Position numbers and translations under genes: made by a program. Shown here in pieces: positions 14,202-21,456 of a stretch of 21,456 bases of DNA. This DNA comes from DASXTS01 sp036505275 (lineage in GTDB: Bacteria > Actinomycetota > Actinomycetes > Mycobacteriales > Pseudonocardiaceae), in the NCBI GenBank assembly GCA_036505275.1, contig DASXTS010000075.1:1-21456 (forward strand), written 5' to 3'. The notes below the pieces were generated by a model. The model saw only the letters and a list, made by a program, of their open reading frames with translations, was not told where the DNA came from and made no database searches. The first letter of the stretch is position 1. Each line of letters starts with the position of its first letter.

Positions 14202-15371
14202 GTGACCGTGCCGGACGTGCTAGCGCTGTCGGTGGGCTGCGTGCTGGCCGGCGCGGTGGTCGGCCTGCTGGTCGGCACCGCTCTCAGCCGCCGTCGGCAG
14301 CGCAGCGCGGTGACCACGCAGCCGGCCGGGCCGACGGTGTTCGACCTGGCCCAGCGGGTGATCTCCTCGTCGCACAACGGAATCGCGGTGCTCAACCAGC
14401 ACGGTGAAGTGCTGCTGCAGAACCCGCGGGCAGCCGAGCTGGGCGTCGTGCGCAACCTGCGGCCCGACCGGCGGGCCCTGGCCGCGGCCGAGCGAGCGCT
14501 GCAGCTGGGCGAGCCGGTGGACGTGGACCTCTCGCCGTTGGAGCACCGCGGCCGGCAGCCGGAGGCGGTGCACGCGGAGGTGCGCCCGCTCGGCGGCGGC
14601 TTCGCGGTCGTGGACGCCTCCGACGAATCCGACGCGGTGCGACTGGAGAAGACCCGGCGCGACTTCGTGGCCAACGTCAGCCACGAGCTGAAGACCCCGG
14701 TCGGCGCCGTCGCGCTGCTGGCCGAGGCGGTGCTGGACGCCGCGGACGACGCCATCGAGGTCCGCCGGTTCGGTACCAAGATCCTCGATGAGGCCACCCG
14801 CCTCGGCGCCCTGGTCACCGAGCTGATCGCGCTGTCCCGGCTGCAGGGCGCTGAAAGGCTGCCGGAAATGGCCGTTGTCGACGTCGACGGTGTGGTGGCC
14901 CAGGCGCTGGCCCGCAGCCGGCTGGCGGCCGAGTCGGCCGGCATCGAGATCGCGGTGGACGCGCCGAGCGGCCTGCTTGTCGACGGCGACCGCACGCTGC
15001 TCGTCACCGCGCTGGCCAACCTGGTGGACAACGCCGTCGCCTACTCACCGCCCGGCAGCCCGGTCTCGGTCAGCCGCCGGCTGGCCGACGGCATGGTGGA
15101 GATCGCGGTCACCGACCGCGGCATCGGCATCGCGCCGGAGCACCAGCAGCGGGTGTTCGAGCGGTTCTTCCGCGTCGACCCGGCCCGCTCGCGAGCCACC
15201 GGCGGCACCGGCCTCGGGCTCGCCATCGTCAAGCACGTCGCCGCCAATCACGGCGGTGACGTGCGGCTGTGGAGTCGCGTCGGCGTCGGCTCCACGTTCA
15301 CCATGCGGGTGCCGGCGCACGTCGCCGTGCACGCTCAGGACGTCCGCGCCAGGACTGGAGGAGTGCTGTGA
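14202..15371 (+). CDS. senX3: Sensor histidine kinase SenX3
   Basis: The 389-aa membrane kinase is the partner of RegX3, which in mycobacteria controls the phosphate-starvation response. One N-terminal membrane segment (about 4-27) is followed by a cytosolic PAS-like region (about 40-140). The HisKA dimerisation domain carries the phospho-accepting histidine in NVSHELKTPV (H161). An ATPase domain has an N-box (LANLVDNAVAYSPPG, about 271-285), DRGIGIAPEHQQ and RVFERFFR. It ends its G-boxes with GGTGLGLAIVKHVAANHGG. The GTG start at 14202 is chosen because a -10-like TACCAT precedes it; an upstream ATG at 14124 would run through the gpmA remnant. The stop overlaps the regX3 start. Confidence 0.92.
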   Translation: MTVPDVLALSVGCVLAGAVVGLLVGTALSRRRQRSAVTTQPAGPTVFDLAQRVISSSHNGIAVLNQHGEVLLQNPRAAELGVVRNLRPDRRALAAAERALQLGEPVDVDLSPLEHRGRQPEAVHAEVRPLGGGFAVVDASDESDAVRLEKTRRDFVANVSHELKTPVGAVALLAEAVLDAADDAIEVRRFGTKILDEATRLGALVTELIALSRLQGAERLPEMAVVDVDGVVAQALARSRLAAESAGIEIAVDAPSGLLVDGDRTLLVTALANLVDNAVAYSPPGSPVSVSRRLADGMVEIAVTDRGIGIAPEHQQRVFERFFRVDPARSRATGGTGLGLAIVKHVAANHGGDVRLWSRVGVGSTFTMRVPAHVAVHAQDVRARTGGVL

Positions 15372-16054
15372 CCAGAGTGCTGATCGTCGAGGACGAGGAG
15401 TCCTTCGCCGACCCGCTGGCCTTCCTGCTCCGCAAGGAGGGCTTCAGCACCGCGATCGCGGCCACCGGGCAGCAGGCCCTCGACGAGTTCGACCGCAACG
15501 GCGCGGACATCGTCCTCCTCGACCTCATGCTGCCCGGCATGAGCGGCACCGACGTCTGCAAGGCGCTGCGCCAGCGCTCGGCCGTGCCCGTGATCATGGT
15601 TACGGCCCGCGACAGCGAGATCGACAAGGTGGTCGGCCTCGAGATCGGCGCCGACGACTACGTCACCAAGCCGTACTCGGCGCGCGAGCTGATCGCCCGC
15701 ATTCGCGCCGTGCTGCGCCGCGGCGCCGACGCGGAGCTGGACGCCACCGCGCCGGCCGCCCTCGAGGCCGGCCCGGTCCGGATGGATGTCGAGCGGCACG
15801 TGGTCACCGTCGCCGGCCGCGAGGTGTCACTGCCGCTCAAGGAGTTCGACCTGCTCGAATACCTGCTGCGCAACGCCGGCCGGGTACTCACCCGCGGCCA
15901 GCTCATCGATCGGGTCTGGGGCGCCGACTACGTCGGCGATACCAAGACCCTCGACGTGCACGTCAAACGGCTGCGCTCCAAGATCGAGCCGGACCCCTCC
16001 GCGCCGCGGCATCTCGTGACCGTGCGTGGCCTCGGATACAAGTACGAGGCCTGA
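15368..16054 (+). CDS. regX3: Response regulator RegX3 (OmpR/PhoB type)
   Basis: The 228-aa transcription factor starts at GTG 15368, overlapping the senX3 stop as GTGA, with GGAGGAG 5 nt before it. The receiver domain has the acidic pair (VEDEES), the phosphorylated aspartate in LLDLMLPG (D52), a conserved Thr in MVTARDSE and Lys in VTKPYSARE. The winged-helix domain (about 135-228) shows LPLKEFDLLEYLL, GRVLTRGQLIDRVWG, the recognition helix DTKTLDVHVKRLRSKI and the wing VRGLGYKYE. In relatives RegX3 activates high-affinity phosphate uptake. Its stop is only 6 nt from the end of the convergent SDR remnant. Confidence 0.95.
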   Translation: MTRVLIVEDEESFADPLAFLLRKEGFSTAIAATGQQALDEFDRNGADIVLLDLMLPGMSGTDVCKALRQRSAVPVIMVTARDSEIDKVVGLEIGADDYVTKPYSARELIARIRAVLRRGADAELDATAPAALEAGPVRMDVERHVVTVAGREVSLPLKEFDLLEYLLRNAGRVLTRGQLIDRVWGADYVGDTKTLDVHVKRLRSKIEPDPSAPRHLVTVRGLGYKYEA

Positions 16055-16060
16055 CCCGGG

Positions 16061-16258
16061 CTACTCCAGGCCCCACGACATGGGGCCGCCACCGTGCTCG
16101 CCCCGCAGCAGGCCGTCGAACCGTGGGCCCCGCCGTAGGTGCAGGCCACCGTCCACCGGCAGGCACACCCCGGGGATCCAGGCCGCCTCGGGAGAGGACA
16201 GGAAGCCGACGGCCTCGGCCACGTCCTCGGCGCACCGCGCGGCCGTCGTCCAGGTGCG
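16061..16258 (-). pseudogene. C-terminal remnant of a short-chain dehydrogenase/reductase
   Basis: Reading leftward, the frame gives RCAEDVAEAVGFLSSPEAAW, then IPGVCLPVDGG, and continues LHLRRGPRFDGLL to TAG at 16063-16061. This matches the end of classical SDR enzymes (edvAeav-FLaS-eas-itG--lpVDGG), about 65 residues. No start codon or NAD-binding TGxxxGIG part is present. The frame runs straight back into the hemB stop region at 16261, where the N-terminal four-fifths of the gene should be. It is a truncated remnant behind hemB on the same strand. Confidence 0.75.
16069..16087. terminator. GC-rich hairpin between convergent regX3 and the hem operon
   Basis: GGCCCCA (16069-16075) and TGGGGCC (16081-16087) form a perfect 7-bp stem with a 5-nt loop, 15 nt after the regX3 stop. 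There is no T-tract, so termination is plausible but not shown. It also lies in the end of the SDR remnant. Confidence 0.35.
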
Positions 16259-16260
16259 GC

Positions 16261-17238
16261 TCAGTCCCGGTCGAGCCAGGCTGCGGCCTCGGCGGCCCAG
16301 TAGGTGAGGACCAGGTCGGCGCCGGCGCGGCGGATGCTGGTGAGGGTTTCCAGGATGGTGCGGCGGCGGTCCAGCCAGCCACGCGCGGCGGCGGCCTCGA
16401 TCATGGCATATTCGCCGGAGACCTGATACGCGGCGACCGGCACCGGGGACACCTCGGCGACCGCACGCACGATGTCCAGGTAGGACATGGCCGGCTTGAC
16501 CATCACGATGTCGGCGCCCTCGTCGATGTCCAGGGTGGCCTCCCGGACTGCCTCGCGAGCGTTGGCGGGGTCCTGCTGGTAGGTCTTGCGGTCGCCGCGG
16601 AGCTGGGACTCGACGGCGTCGCGGAACGGCCCGTAGAACGCGGAGGCGTACTTGGCGGCATATGCCAGGATGCCGACGTCCTGGTGGCCGGCGGCGTCGA
16701 GCGCCTCCCGGATGACGCCGACCTGGCCATCCATCATGCCGCTCGGGCCGACGAGGTGCGCCCCGGCCTCCGCCTGCGCGACGGCCATCCGCCCGTACAC
16801 CTGCAGGGTGGCGTCGTTGTCCACGGTGCCGTCGTCGCCGAGGACACCGCAGTGACCGTGGTCGGTGAACTCGTCGAGGCAGCAGTCCGACATGATCACG
16901 GTGGCGTCGCCGACCTCGGCGTGGACGTCGCGCAGCGCGGCGTTGAGGATGCCGTCCGGGTCGAGCGCGCCGGCGCCGACCGCGTCCCTGGTGGCCGGAA
17001 CGCCGAACAGCATGACCCCGCCCACCCCGGCGGAGACCGCCTCGGCGACGGCCTTGCGCAGCGACTCGCGGGTGTGCTGAAACACGCCGGGCATGGACGC
17101 CACCGGCACCGGCTCGGTGGCACCCTCCTTGACGAACAGCGGCAGCACGAGCTGGCGCGGGCGCACCGTCGTCTCGGCGACCAGCCGGCGGATCGCCGGC
17201 GTGGTCCGCAGCCGCCGCGGCCTCGAGCTCGGGAACAT
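16261..17238 (-). CDS. hemB: Delta-aminolevulinic acid dehydratase (porphobilinogen synthase)
   Basis: HemB joins two 5-aminolevulinates to porphobilinogen. The 325-aa product has the normal length from ATG 17238. It shows RPRQLVLPLFV near the N-terminus, the metal-site region SDCCLDEFTDHGHCG (Cys120 and Cys130), and the two active-site lysines in AAKYASAFYGPFRDA (K196) and MVKPAMSYLD (K248). AAYQVSGEYAM follows. In the three-cysteine Zn enzymes the motif is D-x-C-x-C; here the second position is Asp (C-L-D), so the site is mixed. It is 28 nt downstream of hemD and has its own promoter-like TAGGCT. It is the last intact gene of the operon. Confidence 0.96.
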   Translation of the reverse strand: MFPSSRPRRLRTTPAIRRLVAETTVRPRQLVLPLFVKEGATEPVPVASMPGVFQHTRESLRKAVAEAVSAGVGGVMLFGVPATRDAVGAGALDPDGILNAALRDVHAEVGDATVIMSDCCLDEFTDHGHCGVLGDDGTVDNDATLQVYGRMAVAQAEAGAHLVGPSGMMDGQVGVIREALDAAGHQDVGILAYAAKYASAFYGPFRDAVESQLRGDRKTYQQDPANAREAVREATLDIDEGADIVMVKPAMSYLDIVRAVAEVSPVPVAAYQVSGEYAMIEAAAARGWLDRRRTILETLTSIRRAGADLVLTYWAAEAAAWLDRD

Positions 17239-17245
17239 GGAGCCA

Positions 17246-17251
17246 AGCCTA
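17246..17251 (-). promoter_or_regulatory. Candidate -10 for hemB
   Basis: Minus-strand TAGGCT is followed by 7 nt and ATG 17238 with no ribosome site, suggesting an internal leaderless promoter for hemB in addition to read-through from hemD. Confidence 0.45.
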
Positions 17252-17266
17252 CGGCCGGGCAGCCGC

Positions 17267-18802
17267 CTACCGGCGGCGGCCTTTCGCCTTGCGGGGTGGG
17301 GGCAGGGCACCCTCGGCGCGCAGGCGGGCGGCGTGCTCGGCCAGGGCCTCCACCAAGGTCGGTACCGTGGCGTGCTCCGGCTGGACGTCGACCCGCAGGC
17401 CGAACTCCACCGCGGTCGCCGCGGTCTGCGGACCGATCACTGCCACGATGGTGCGGGTATGCGGCTTGCCGGCGATGCCGACCAGGTTGCGCACGGTGGA
17501 CGACGAGGTGAAACACACCGCGTCGAAGCCGCCCGTCTTGATCATCTCGCGGATCTCGGCGGACGGCGGCGCGGCGCGCACCGTGCGGTACGCGGTCACG
17601 TCGTCGATCTCCCAGCCGCGCTCGCGCAGGCCGGCCGCCAGCGTCTCGGTGGCGATGTCGGCCCGCGGCAGCAGTACCCGGTCGACCGGGTCCAGGATGT
17701 CGTCGTACGGCTGGAACTCCTCGAGCAGTCCCTCCGAGGACTGCTCGCCGGACGGCACCAGCTCCGGGTTTATGCCCAACGAGCGGACCTTCGCCGCGGT
17801 GGCCTCACCGACACAGGCGATCTTGACCCCGGAGAACGCGCGGGCGTCCAGGCCGAAATCGGTGAACTTCTCCCAGACGGCCCGCACCGCGTTGGTCGAC
17901 GTGAAGATCACCCACTGGTACCGGCCATCGACCAGGCCCTTGACCGCGCGTTCCATCTGCGCCGGCGAGCGCGGCGGCTCGACAGAGATCGTCGGCACCT
18001 CGACAGGGATGGCCCCGTGCGAGCGCAACCGCTCGGACATCGCCCCGGCTTGATCCTTGGTCCGCGGCACCAGCACCCGCCAGCCGTACAGCGCCCTGGA
18101 CTCCCACCAGGACAGCTTGGACCGGTGCGCCACGGCGGCGCCGACAGTCACCACCAGCGGGCCGGCCAAATCGGCCGCGTCGGTGGCCAACCCGGCGAGG
18201 GTGGTGTCCACGGTGTGCTGCCCGGCGGTGGTGCCGGCCGACGTCACGGCGACCGGGGTCTGGGCCGCCAGACCGTGCTCGACCAGTGCGGACGCCGCCT
18301 CGGCGAGGTGCGACACGGTGGCGTGCAACACGAAGGTGCCTGGCGCGGCTGCCAGCGCCGCCCAGTCCACCTCGGGGGAGCGGACGTCGACCTCGGTGCG
18401 GGCCGCTCCGAGCGGCACCCCCGCGTAGGTCGGCACGGCGGTGCCCGGCGCGACACCGGGTACCACGTCGAACGGCACGCTGGTGCGGGCCACCGCCTGC
18501 GCCTCACGGACCACGGGGTCCGCGGTCAGCGGGTCGCCGGCGACCAGGCGCACCACGCCACGGCCGTTCCTGGCCTCGGTGACCAGGTCGCGAGCCACAT
18601 CGGAAGGCTCGCCGACGGCCGGCCGGATTTCGGCCCCATCGGGCACCAATGCCAGCACCTCCGCCGGCACGTCCGGGTCGTTGACCACAAGCGACGCCGT
18701 GGACAGCAGCGATTGCGCCCGTACGGTCAGCAACCCGGCGTCGCCGGGGCCGGCGCCGACGAAGGCGATCCGGCCGGGTGTCTTGCGTGCTCGGCTAGTC
18801 AT
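17267..18802 (-). CDS. hemD: Fused SUMT-like / uroporphyrinogen-III synthase
   Basis: The 511-aa protein has two parts. Residues about 10-245 resemble uroporphyrinogen-III C-methyltransferase (FVGAGPGDAGLLT, VVPGVAPGTAVPTYAGVPL). However, the usual GGDPFVFGRGGEE substrate/SAM motif reads AGDPLTADPVVREA, so methyltransferase activity is doubtful. Residues about 255-490 are the HemD domain (GWRVLVPRTKDQA, VIFTSTNAVRAVWE, KIACVGEATAAKV, FTSSSTVRNL, VAVIGPQTA), which cyclises hydroxymethylbilane to uroporphyrinogen III. Such fusions are usual in actinobacteria. ATG 18802 overlaps the hemC stop as ATGA. The C-terminus is a short basic tail (PPPRKAKGRRR). Confidence 0.93.
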   Translation of the reverse strand: MTSRARKTPGRIAFVGAGPGDAGLLTVRAQSLLSTASLVVNDPDVPAEVLALVPDGAEIRPAVGEPSDVARDLVTEARNGRGVVRLVAGDPLTADPVVREAQAVARTSVPFDVVPGVAPGTAVPTYAGVPLGAARTEVDVRSPEVDWAALAAAPGTFVLHATVSHLAEAASALVEHGLAAQTPVAVTSAGTTAGQHTVDTTLAGLATDAADLAGPLVVTVGAAVAHRSKLSWWESRALYGWRVLVPRTKDQAGAMSERLRSHGAIPVEVPTISVEPPRSPAQMERAVKGLVDGRYQWVIFTSTNAVRAVWEKFTDFGLDARAFSGVKIACVGEATAAKVRSLGINPELVPSGEQSSEGLLEEFQPYDDILDPVDRVLLPRADIATETLAAGLRERGWEIDDVTAYRTVRAAPPSAEIREMIKTGGFDAVCFTSSSTVRNLVGIAGKPHTRTIVAVIGPQTAATAVEFGLRVDVQPEHATVPTLVEALAEHAARLRAEGALPPPRKAKGRRR

Positions 18803-19812
18803 CCTGTACTTCCCATCCCACGTTCACCCCGGTCCGCCAGGCTGGCGGTACCGGGCCCAGGCTCGGGCCGTCCGGTGGCGGCCCGGCGAAGATCGAGCAG
18901 TTCCGCGGCAAGCCCGCGCCCCAGCCGCTCGGAATGCATCAGGTCGGCGACGGCGGAGGCCCGCAGCAGCTCGCCGGAGTCGGCGGCGACCACGCCGCGC
19001 AGCGACAGGCGCTCCACCACGCGACCGCTGTCTGCGTCGTCGCCGTCGTTCGCCCAGTCCTCGACGACCTCGGCGAGCGCGCCCACCGGGGCGCTGCAGC
19101 CGGCTTCCAGTGCGGCGAGCATGGCCCGCTCGGCGGCCGTGGTGGCCCGCGCGCAGCGGTCGTCGGCGGCACTGCGGAGCAGGTGCTCGACGTCCACGTC
19201 GTCGGCCCGGCACTCGACGGCCAGCGCGCCCTGCGCCGGCGCCGGCAGCATCTGCAGCGGGTCGAGCACCTCGGTGATCGCGTCCAAGCGGCCGAGCCTG
19301 GCCAGCCCGGCACGGGCCAGCACAACGGCGTCCAGCTCGCCCTCGGTCACCCGCCGCAGCCGGGTGTCCACGTTGCCGCGCACCGGCACCACGGTGAGCC
19401 CGAGCCCGAGCGCGTCGAGCTGGGCGGCGCGCCGCGGCGAACCCGTGCCCACGCGCGAACCGGGCGGCAGCTCGCCGAGGGTCAGCCCGTCCCGGGCGCA
19501 CAGCGCGTCCCGCGGGTCCTCGCGCGGTGGCACGGCGGCCAGCACCAGCCGCCGGTCGGGTGCGGTCGGCAGGTCCTTGTAGGAGTGCACCGCGACGTCC
19601 ACCTCGCCACCGGCCAGCGCATCGCGAAGCGCCGAGGTGAAGACCCCGACACCCAGCTCGCCGATCGGCCGGTCGGTCACCCGGTCACCATCGGTGGTGA
19701 TCACGACGAGCTCCGCGGTGACGCTATGCGCGCGCAGCATCGCGGCCACCGTCTCGGTCTGCGCGAGCGCCAGCTTGCTGCCGCGGGTGCCGATCCGCAC
19801 GGTTGGCGTCAT
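18799..19812 (-). CDS. hemC: Hydroxymethylbilane synthase (porphobilinogen deaminase)
   Basis: HemC polymerises four porphobilinogens to hydroxymethylbilane using a covalently bound dipyrromethane cofactor. The 337-aa product shows RIGTRGSKLALAQ at the start, VAVHSYKDLPT, RVGTGSPRRAAQL and PVRGNVDTRLRR. APAQGALAVECR precedes the cofactor-binding cysteine in LEAGCSAPVGA (C239). A short acidic insertion (DWANDGDDADSG) precedes the last beta region, and a Gly/Pro-rich tail of about 25 residues follows the domain. Both ends overlap neighbours by ATGA (hemA upstream, hemD downstream), so translation is coupled. Confidence 0.96.
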   Translation of the reverse strand: MTPTVRIGTRGSKLALAQTETVAAMLRAHSVTAELVVITTDGDRVTDRPIGELGVGVFTSALRDALAGGEVDVAVHSYKDLPTAPDRRLVLAAVPPREDPRDALCARDGLTLGELPPGSRVGTGSPRRAAQLDALGLGLTVVPVRGNVDTRLRRVTEGELDAVVLARAGLARLGRLDAITEVLDPLQMLPAPAQGALAVECRADDVDVEHLLRSAADDRCARATTAAERAMLAALEAGCSAPVGALAEVVEDWANDGDDADSGRVVERLSLRGVVAADSGELLRASAVADLMHSERLGRGLAAELLDLRRAATGRPEPGPGTASLADRGERGMGSTG

Positions 19813-21179
19813 GGCTGGTCACCGCCATGTGGTTGCGCGGCGGCGGACGGCTCGACCGGGGCGGACGGCTCGACCGGGGCGGACGGCTCGACCAGAGCCG
19901 CTGGCACGGCCGGGTCCAGGTCGAAGAGCTCCCGCAGCGCGTCGGCGTACGCCTGGCCGGCCGGCCCGGCGGCCAACTCCTTGATCCGGACGGTCGGTGT
20001 GTGCAGCAGCTTGTCCACCACGCGCCGCACGGTCCGCGCCAGCTCGTCGCGCACCGTGACGTCCAGCGCCGGTAGCCGCGACTCCAGCCGCAACAGCTCG
20101 GCGGCCACGACCTCCGCGGCAAGCTGGCGCAACGCCGTCACGGTCGGGGTCACCGCGGCCGCCCGCTGGGCCGCCAGGAACGCGGCCACCTCGGCGCCGA
20201 CGATCTCGCGGGCGCGGGCCACGTCGGAGCCACCGGGCAGGCCGGACAGCCGCTGCTGCAGGGTAGCCAGGTCGATCACGGTCACCCCTGGCAGCTCGCC
20301 GGCTTCCACCGCGACGTCGTGCGGCAGTCCGAGGTCGCAGATCACCAGCGGGTGCCGCACGCCGGCGCGGGCCAGCCGCACGGTGGCCTCCTCGATCACG
20401 ACGCCGACCGAGCCGGTGCAGGACACCACCAGTTCGGCGTCGGCGAGCACCGCGGCGAGGTCCGCCAACCCGGCCGGGGTGGCAGGCACCCCGCCGGCGA
20501 TCGTCGCGGACGCCAGCCGACGCGCCGCAGGCACGCTGCGGTTGACCACGGTCAGCGCGGCGACCCCGGCCCGGCGCAGGTGTGCCGCGGCGAGGGCGCC
20601 CATCGAGCCGGCCCCGACCAGCACCGCGCGCCGCCCAGCCAGGTCGCCGAGCACCGCAGCAGCATCGGAGAGGGCCTCGACGACGACGGAACCGCCGGCG
20701 GCGTCGATGCCGGTCTCGGCGTGCACCCGCTTGCCGGCCCGCAGCGCCTTCTGGGCCAGTTCGTGCAGGGTGCGGCCGGCGGCGCCAGCCTCCGCTGCAA
20801 AGGCGTACGCGGCCCGCAGCTGTCCGAGGATCTGCGCCTCGCCCACCACCATGGAGTCCAGCCCGGCGGCCACCGCGAAGGCGTGCTCGACGGCCGCGCC
20901 CGCGTAGTGCACGTACAGGTGGTCGGCCAGCGCCGCGACGTCCGCGCCGGCGTGCCGGGCGAGCGCCCCGATCACCTCGGCCATCCCGCCGTGGAACGTC
21001 TCGACGACCGCGTACGCCTCGACCCGGTTGCAGGTCGCCAGCAGCATCGCCTCGGCGACGTTCGACGACGTCATCAGCTCGGCGAGAAACTTGCCGGCGT
21101 CCCCGGCCGGCACGGTGACCTGTTCCAGCACCCGCACCGGCGCGGTGCGGTGGGAGAGTCCGACTACCAGCAGGCTCAT
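19809..21179 (-). CDS. hemA: Glutamyl-tRNA reductase
   Basis: HemA reduces glutamyl-tRNA to glutamate-1-semialdehyde, the committed step of C5-pathway haem synthesis. The 456-aa product has VVGLSHRTAPV at the N-terminus, the catalytic cysteine in LLATCNRVEAY (C50), GLDSMVVGEAQILGQ, and the NADPH motif VLVGAGSMGALAA. VVSCTG and ICDLGLPHDV follow, then the C-terminal dimerisation helices (ELLRLESRLPAL, LLHTPTVRIKELA). A repetitive S-A-P-V-E-P tail of about 30 residues follows. ATG 21179 overlaps the rex stop (ATGA), so the gene lies in the Rex-headed operon. Feedback by haem is known for the family but not visible here. Confidence 0.97.
   Translation of the reverse strand: MSLLVVGLSHRTAPVRVLEQVTVPAGDAGKFLAELMTSSNVAEAMLLATCNRVEAYAVVETFHGGMAEVIGALARHAGADVAALADHLYVHYAGAAVEHAFAVAAGLDSMVVGEAQILGQLRAAYAFAAEAGAAGRTLHELAQKALRAGKRVHAETGIDAAGGSVVVEALSDAAAVLGDLAGRRAVLVGAGSMGALAAAHLRRAGVAALTVVNRSVPAARRLASATIAGGVPATPAGLADLAAVLADAELVVSCTGSVGVVIEEATVRLARAGVRHPLVICDLGLPHDVAVEAGELPGVTVIDLATLQQRLSGLPGGSDVARAREIVGAEVAAFLAAQRAAAVTPTVTALRQLAAEVVAAELLRLESRLPALDVTVRDELARTVRRVVDKLLHTPTVRIKELAAGPAGQAYADALRELFDLDPAVPAALVEPSAPVEPSAPVEPSAAAQPHGGDQP
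19843..19893 (-). repeat. 18-bp tandem repeat encoding the HemA tail
   Basis: GCGGACGGCTCGACCGGG occurs at 19843 and 19861, with a partial third copy at 19879-19893. On the coding strand this is the repeated V-E-P-S-A-P near the HemA C-terminus, outside the conserved fold. Confidence 0.9.
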
Positions 21180-21456
21180 GGCGCGATCACCACCGGGCTG
21201 TGGCCGAGGTCGTTCAGCGGCGGCTCTTCGGCCAGTTCCCTTCTGGCCACGTGGAACGACAGGATCTGCAGCTCCACGGCCAGGTCCACCTTGCGCACCT
21301 CGACGTGGTCTGGCACCTGCAGCACGACCGGCGCGAAGTTGAGGATGCACCGGACCCCGGCCTTGACCAGCAGGTCGCACACGTCCTGGGCGGCCTCGCG
21401 CGGCGTGGCGATCACCCCGATGGTGACGTCCAGCGCACCGCACATGTCCGGGATCT
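21176..21456 (-). CDS. rex: Redox-sensing transcriptional repressor Rex, C-terminal part
   Basis: The last about 93 residues of Rex are in the window; the 5' end, with the winged-helix DNA-binding domain, is beyond 21456. Visible are strands of the NAD(H)-binding Rossmann domain (IGVIATPREAAQDVCDLLV, GVRCILNFAPVVLQVP) and the domain-swapped C-terminal helix region (VRKVDLAVELQILSFHVARRE). Rex releases DNA when NADH rises and so tunes respiratory and haem genes to redox state. In Streptomyces it heads the rex-hemACD operon, as here. The stop overlaps hemA as ATGA. Confidence 0.95.
   Translation of the reverse strand, partial: IPDMCGALDVTIGVIATPREAAQDVCDLLVKAGVRCILNFAPVVLQVPDHVEVRKVDLAVELQILSFHVARRELAEEPPLNDLGHSPVVIAP

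Noticed and set aside
14875..17511. Long plus-strand frame across regX3, hemB and hemD
   Set aside because: The known genes on this stretch use other frames or the opposite strand; the translation is low complexity.
17093..19582. Long plus-strand frame opposite hemB, hemD and hemC
   Set aside because: Antisense shadow of three recognised hem genes.

Overview
This is a high-GC actinobacterial chromosome segment, most likely from the order Pseudonocardiales. Pointers are the rex-hemA-hemC-hemD-hemB order, a senX3-regX3 pair still carrying a phosphoglycerate mutase scar upstream, TPP-riboswitch-controlled thiO-thiS-thiG with a divergent thiE, a DUF3159 membrane protein, GTG starts, and TAnnnT hexamers 6-7 nt before start codons as in leaderless mRNAs. 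The genus call is inference.

Positions 1-7628 (+) hold an accessory five-gene operon that I cannot assign to a described system. It contains the proline-rich tail of an upstream gene, three unrecognised proteins (223, 785 and 747 aa), and a 699-aa protein. That last protein looks like an alpha/alpha-toroid (squalene-cyclase-like) domain fused through a low-complexity linker to an ABBA/DMATS-like aromatic prenyltransferase domain. The three unknown proteins share one domain by hand alignment. The 785-aa protein also carries a loop with eight tryptophans in 14 residues and three tandem beta-rich repeats. Genes are 6-15 nt apart or overlap at GTGA, so they are probably co-expressed. This is the best candidate for something undescribed.

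Positions 7657-10552 (+) hold a DUF3159 membrane protein, a DHA2-type MFS exporter and a small membrane protein with a Thr/Ser-rich tail. A repeat-like intergenic segment lies between the last two.

Positions 10578-13520 are the thiamine thiazole/coupling region. thiE is on the minus strand; thiO, thiS and thiG follow a TPP riboswitch on the plus strand. A perfect 20-bp inverted repeat sits in the divergent intergenic region.

Positions 13608-16054 (+) hold a small membrane-anchored protein, a gpmA remnant (5' end fused to an apparent 3' end), and the senX3 and regX3 two-component genes.

Positions 16061-21456 (-) hold the tetrapyrrole operon, read right to left: rex (partial), hemA, hemC, hemD (SUMT-like plus uroporphyrinogen III synthase), hemB, then the C-terminal remnant of a short-chain dehydrogenase. 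From rex to hemD each junction is an ATGA overlap. Rex, an NADH/NAD+ sensor, heads the series, which then runs from glutamyl-tRNA to uroporphyrinogen III.

No tRNA, rRNA, CRISPR array, insertion sequence or integrase was seen. No stretch above about 300 bases lacks a gene or remnant. Several genes contain short in-frame tandem repeats.
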